The notes under the pieces were generated by a model. The model saw only the letters and a program-made list of their open reading frames with translations. It did no database searches and had not been told where the DNA came from. Both the position numbers and the translations under genes were made by a program. 64,000 bases of DNA from Halostagnicola sp. A56 (GTDB lineage Archaea > Halobacteriota > Halobacteria > Halobacteriales > Natrialbaceae). Below, piece after piece: positions 60,970 to 64,000 of this stretch. Position 1 is the first letter of the stretch, and every line of letters begins with the position of its first letter. Location of the stretch: NCBI RefSeq assembly GCF_000691505.1, contig NZ_JMIP02000013.1, positions 62,001-126,000 of the forward strand. Direction: 5' to 3'.

Positions 60970-63342
60970 CTATGAGAGTCCGCCGAACCACTCGTCTTTT
61001 GGGAGTAGTCGCAGATTCACGTAGTGTCGCCCGATCGGGCTGTGATTACCACGCTCGACGCTGTCGTACGCGCCAATGACGCGAGTGGTAAGCGCCTTCT
61101 TTGTTGCAGTAGGCGTCTCGCCGACGTCTTCGCACGCTTCCACGTACGCGTCGTAGACGTCGCTCACGGCCGTCCGCGAGCCATGGTCGGGTTCGAGTGC
61201 GCCAGAGATGAACCGATCGAGGAGACTCCCTTGGAACCGCCACCGGGACCGAGTCGTTTCGGGATCATCGTCGCCGAAGGCGTCGCGGTAGAGCAGATCG
61301 CCAAGCCCATCGAGTGCCCAGTTCAAAATCCCGGCATGCTCATCGGCAAGCTTCGCTCCGAGTCGGGTATCTTGGTCCTCGGGTGGGATCGTCGTCGGGA
61401 ATTCGACCAGAATCACGCGATTGAAAAATGCATCGTCGGCATCCTGCACCTCCGGTAGCTGATTCGCGGAGAACAGCAGTTTCGCCTGTGGCTCGATGTC
61501 GTAGGGATCGCGACCTTTTGCCTCGACGGTGTGCTTGTCGTCGCCGGTGAGCGATTTGAATGTCCCACTGCTCTCGACGATATCGGTTGGGATGTCATTC
61601 GCCGCGTTCACCCACGTATCTTCGAGTCGGTAGCTGTGGAATCTCGTGTTAGTCAACTGCTGCAGCGTCGCCTTCGTCGTCATGTCGGGGCCAAGGAGAT
61701 CGAGTACGGTGTTGATGAAGGTCGATTTCCCCGAGTCGGTTGGACCAGTGAGAAAAACTGCCTTCTGATACGGAAACCCCCAGTGGTAGAGCGCATAGCC
61801 CACAAACTCTTGCAGAAGTCGCTGGTCGCGATCGGAACCCGTCACGGAGTCGAGGAAGTCGAGCCACGCTGGACACTCGGCGGCCGGGTCGAAGGGTGCG
61901 GCGATCGTCCGTATGAGCCGATCGCTTGGTCGAGCTGGGCGGTACTCAAGGTCGGCCACGTCGGTCGGACCGTCCTCGAGTGGATGGAGGTCAACCACGC
62001 CGTTCGCCGCTGGGAGTTGCCATGGATCGGCATCCAGAGTATCTTGGCGGACGTAGGTCCGTGCTTGAAGCGTCGAGCACACTTCTCGGTGGCGGTGGGT
62101 CGAGAACTGGCTGCCGAGTCGGTTGGCGAGTCGCTCGTGTACTCGAGCATCGGCGTCGTCGACGAACACCCCATGCTCCGCGTCGAACCGACGCATCGTG
62201 TTGTCGTCCTCAACGGTGAGCAGATCGAAGTCGACCGTGATCGCGTCAGCCGCCCGTTGAATCGCTTCGCCAGTCGGTGTCTCGTCGTCGGCAAACAGCT
62301 CACTGGCGAGTCGCCACGCGTCGGCAGCGTCCACAGGTTCGGACGGACATTCGATCGCCGCGCTTGGTTCATAGAATTCAGTCCGTCCGTCGAGTACCCT
62401 CGAGATCGTCGCCTCGCGGTAGTCTTCGCGCTCCCATTTCTCGCGATAGAGCCCCGACTGTCGAAATAGCCGGTCGATCTGCTGACGATTGCCGCCCGAC
62501 CAGAACGCCAACAGACTCACCAGCGCACAGTCGGCTTCGCTGTGACTCGAGTAGCCGGAACTATCACCGCGCCACAGCCTGGTGAACTTGTCGCCGTTCT
62601 CCGCGTTCATGGCCTTCTGGACAATCTGCTCGTCGGTGAGATCGTGCGACCCTGTTTCGCGACCGTCACTCCCAGGGTTTAGTCCCGAAGAACGGCCTTC
62701 TGCACCGCAGTCATCGTCCGTCTTCGCCGAGCTATAGTCTGATTCGTCGTCGGCGATATACTGAGCGTGAACCTGGCTGACCGCGTTGTTCACCTGCTCG
62801 ACGTCATCGGGAGAGCCGTCGATCTTGTGGCCGGTCACGGTGAGATAGCGACCGGTGTCGTACATCTCGAGATGCCCGTCGGCGTCGTCGACATCTGCCC
62901 GGTTCCCACCGTCGGGAACGAATCCTAATCCGAACAGTCGTACGCCGGTCCCGCTCGGAGACACCTCGGCGTAGGTCGGGATAGCCTCGACCATGTCGTT
63001 GACCCACGCTTCGAGATCGCCCGTCTCTGGGTCGCGGACATCGTCAAGGTCAATTCCGACGAACAGGTCGTCATCTGAGACGACGAATCCGAGTCCGTCC
63101 GTGTCGGTATCGTCACGTCGGTGATACTCGAGCGCGTCGTCGAACGATGTCCATGTCTCGGGATCAGTGGATTTGGCGAACCGACCGGTCGTCACGTCGA
63201 TTGGCATCTTTGTCCACTTGTTGCGATCGGTATCGAAGTAATACCGCCAGGCGACCCATTGGCCGCGCTCCGCGAGCGTGTCGGGGATGGACTCTCGGAC
63301 GAACGGGAGGGGCTCTGGGCGGGCCGGCCGCTCGTCAATCAT
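60970..63342 (-). CDS. Primase-polymerase with SF3 helicase (mobile-element replication protein)
   Basis: This 790-residue replication protein is of the virus/plasmid type. The N-terminal part is a PrimPol-like domain: VGIDLDDVRD with the metal pair at about residues 98-100, SPSGTGVRLFG near 128-138 and YDTGRYLTVTGHKI. The middle holds a D5_N-type region. The helicase has Walker A GPTDSGKSTFINTVL near residue 530 and TWVNAANDIPTDIVESSG, followed by DIEPQAKLLFSANQLPE with the SF3 sensor Asn. Such proteins start replication of proviruses, plasmids and integrative elements. Small genes upstream are in the same unit. Confidence 0.88.
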   Translation of the reverse strand: MIDERPARPEPLPFVRESIPDTLAERGQWVAWRYYFDTDRNKWTKMPIDVTTGRFAKSTDPETWTSFDDALEYHRRDDTDTDGLGFVVSDDDLFVGIDLDDVRDPETGDLEAWVNDMVEAIPTYAEVSPSGTGVRLFGLGFVPDGGNRADVDDADGHLEMYDTGRYLTVTGHKIDGSPDDVEQVNNAVSQVHAQYIADDESDYSSAKTDDDCGAEGRSSGLNPGSDGRETGSHDLTDEQIVQKAMNAENGDKFTRLWRGDSSGYSSHSEADCALVSLLAFWSGGNRQQIDRLFRQSGLYREKWEREDYREATISRVLDGRTEFYEPSAAIECPSEPVDAADAWRLASELFADDETPTGEAIQRAADAITVDFDLLTVEDDNTMRRFDAEHGVFVDDADARVHERLANRLGSQFSTHRHREVCSTLQARTYVRQDTLDADPWQLPAANGVVDLHPLEDGPTDVADLEYRPARPSDRLIRTIAAPFDPAAECPAWLDFLDSVTGSDRDQRLLQEFVGYALYHWGFPYQKAVFLTGPTDSGKSTFINTVLDLLGPDMTTKATLQQLTNTRFHSYRLEDTWVNAANDIPTDIVESSGTFKSLTGDDKHTVEAKGRDPYDIEPQAKLLFSANQLPEVQDADDAFFNRVILVEFPTTIPPEDQDTRLGAKLADEHAGILNWALDGLGDLLYRDAFGDDDPETTRSRWRFQGSLLDRFISGALEPDHGSRTAVSDVYDAYVEACEDVGETPTATKKALTTRVIGAYDSVERGNHSPIGRHYVNLRLLPKDEWFGGLS

Positions 63343-63479
63343 CCTTCCCCACCTTGTTCACTGATCTGCAAGCCACAGTCGGTACAGACAAAGTCAGTAG
63401 CCTGATCGGGCGATGTAATGAGAGTTGACCTGTCGCAGGAGGGGCAACCGTAATTTGCCCGATCGCCGAAATCAACCAT
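63339..63479 (-). CDS. Small zinc-ribbon protein
   Basis: This 46-residue protein has two CxxC pairs (GCPSCDRST and VCTDCGLQ) 20 or so residues apart, a rubredoxin-like zinc ribbon as in archaeal viral and plasmid small proteins. It starts at the ATG at 63479. The stop overlaps the PrimPol start (ATGA), so it is translated with it. It may bind nucleic acid or a replication partner. The longer open frame upstream is not used. Confidence 0.78.
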   Translation of the reverse strand: MVDFGDRANYGCPSCDRSTLITSPDQATDFVCTDCGLQISEQGGEG

Positions 63480-63555
63480 GGCAACCACCGCATGTATCCT
63501 CGCATTGGTCGTGGCGGACGCCTCTAACGTCCGCGGGTTCATTTCTAACCACAAT

Positions 63556-63696
63556 TTAGTCCTCAACGAATTCACGGAGCTCCTCGAGGCGATCTCGGCG
63601 TCTCGCCAGTTCGACGATAGCCAGCATACGCTGGATGTCGCCACTGCCGTGTTGAGCGACGAGTCGGAGTTCATCTGTGGTTGGCCCATCAGTCAT
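63556..63696 (-). CDS. Small helical protein of the element
   Basis: This 46-residue protein starts at the ATG at 63696, with two helices (TTDELRLVAQHGSGDIQRML and VELARRRDRLEELREFVED). It overlaps the AbrB-type gene by eight bases and precedes the zinc-ribbon gene by 76 bases, so all are probably one operon. The helical, charged make-up is common in element-encoded partners of SpoVT/AbrB proteins. The function is unknown. Confidence 0.55.
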   Translation of the reverse strand: MTDGPTTDELRLVAQHGSGDIQRMLAIVELARRRDRLEELREFVED

Positions 63697-63826
63697 CGGA
63701 TTTCCCTCCGTCAATGGGACGAACATCGAGTTCAACGAGGTCGCCATAGTCGAGGTCAAAATTATCCCGGATAGGGCGTGGGATCACCACGCGCCCATCG
63801 CGACGGATTGGGAGAGTGACCTTCAT
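63689..63826 (-). CDS. AbrB/SpoVT-type DNA-binding protein
   Basis: This 45-residue protein starts at the ATG at 63826 and has the swapped-hairpin AbrB pattern: MKVTLPIRRDGRVVIPRPIR, then DLDYGDLVELDVRPI. Such proteins repress their own promoters and often are antitoxins. It is the first gene of the leftward operon with the small helical protein, the zinc ribbon and the PrimPol. A palindrome lies 50 bases upstream and could be its operator. Confidence 0.85.
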   Translation of the reverse strand: MKVTLPIRRDGRVVIPRPIRDNFDLDYGDLVELDVRPIDGGKSDD

Positions 63827-63858
63827 ATATTGGCGTAGGGCGCCAGGCATTACCAACG

Positions 63859-63889
63859 CTTTTATACCCCCATACTGTGTAAATACACA
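63859..63889. promoter_or_regulatory. Bidirectional promoter with palindromic operator
   Basis: The minus strand has GTATAAAAG (63859-63867), a strong TATA box about 33 bases before the AbrB start at 63826. Next to it is TGTGTA-AA-TACACA (63876-63889), a perfect palindrome with 6-base arms. The same AT-rich core (GTAAATAC) may be the TATA box for a rightward gene starting at 63916. One bound repressor could silence both directions. Confidence 0.6.
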
Positions 63890-63915
63890 ACCTAATCCAG
63901 ATATGCCCTTTAAGT

Positions 63916-64000
63916 ATGAGTAAACGAAGTCCTGGCTTCCTCTGGGAGCCCGAGAGAAAACTGGTCGACGCGTATCGGGTGTCAACGACAGCTTTTGACA
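63916..64000 (+). CDS. Possible divergent gene, partial at right edge
   Basis: A frame opens at an ATG 36 bases right of the palindrome TATA core and stays open to the window end (28 codons). The peptide begins with Ser-Lys-Arg and has FLWEPERKLVDAYRV, an ordinary coding look. The position fits a near-leaderless transcript from the bidirectional promoter. Too little is visible to name a family. Confidence 0.4.
   Translation, partial: MSKRSPGFLWEPERKLVDAYRVSTTAFD

Noticed and set aside
1-64000. tRNA, rRNA or CRISPR
   Set aside because: No cloverleaf with a GTTCGA arm, no rRNA segment and no regularly spaced repeat array could be found by eye; a tRNA scan would settle the tRNA point.

Overview
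The window is a piece of a haloarchaeal chromosome. The evidence is high-GC DNA with strongly acidic proteins, twin-arginine signal peptides, and archaeal information-processing genes (RNase P subunit Rnp4, aIF-1A, family-B DNA polymerase, tRNase Z, a DUF460 protein). Genes are tightly packed with ATGA/TGATG overlaps, and TATA boxes lie close to start codons. A poly-gamma-glutamate capsule locus and a ureBCAGDEF cluster fit the Natrialba/Natrinema/Haloterrigena side of the haloarchaea. The genus is an inference.

Layout. 1-17 kb is mostly housekeeping: a Tat lipoprotein of a peptide-type ABC transporter (cut by the window edge), rnp4-yhbY-mscS, divergent acyl-CoA dehydrogenase and hydroxyacyl-CoA dehydrogenase/enoyl-CoA hydratase genes, a lone receiver protein, polB, a repeat-bearing gap, aIF-1A, DUF460 and tRNase Z. 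17.2-21 kb is a poly-gamma-glutamate locus read leftwards: a PgsC with two copies of its domain, PgsB, and a Tat-exported PGA-hydrolase-like gene broken by one base. 21.7-27.4 kb is a complete urease operon. 27.4-33 kb holds metabolic and membrane genes, including an HxlR regulator divergent from a VOC protein/flavin-reductase pair.

33.6-41.5 kb is a stress-kinase operon: two different PrkA-type kinases, a DUF444 (YeaH) von Willebrand-like protein and SpoVR. HEAT-repeat and YjbQ genes follow. 43-50.3 kb holds a frameshifted Gfo/Idh oxidoreductase, a DUF389 membrane protein, a tiny Tat-exported His/Arg/Asp-rich protein, and an M20 amidohydrolase with two membrane proteins, one of which (DUF5058) is frameshifted. 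50.6-56.4 kb is the glycine cleavage system (gcvT-gcvH-gcvPA-gcvPB) next to a TRIC/YicG-type channel. The adjacent dihydrolipoamide dehydrogenase gene is only a scarred remnant. 57-60 kb has an IclR regulator and a glucose dehydrogenase in AT-richer, gene-poor DNA. From about 61 kb to the end lies the edge of an integrated element: a primase-polymerase/SF3 helicase, a Zn-ribbon protein, a small protein, an AbrB-type regulator and a palindrome between divergent promoters.

The most unusual items are the two-kinase PrkA operon, the duplicated PgsC in a PGA locus with no PgsA, the PIP-box-like motif at both ends of PolB, the decayed lipoamide dehydrogenase beside an intact glycine cleavage operon, and the PrimPol element with its bidirectional operator. 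Three genes carry single-base frameshifts, two of them in A6/T6 runs, so base-level accuracy deserves a check. No rRNA, tRNA, CRISPR array or intact transposase gene was recognised.
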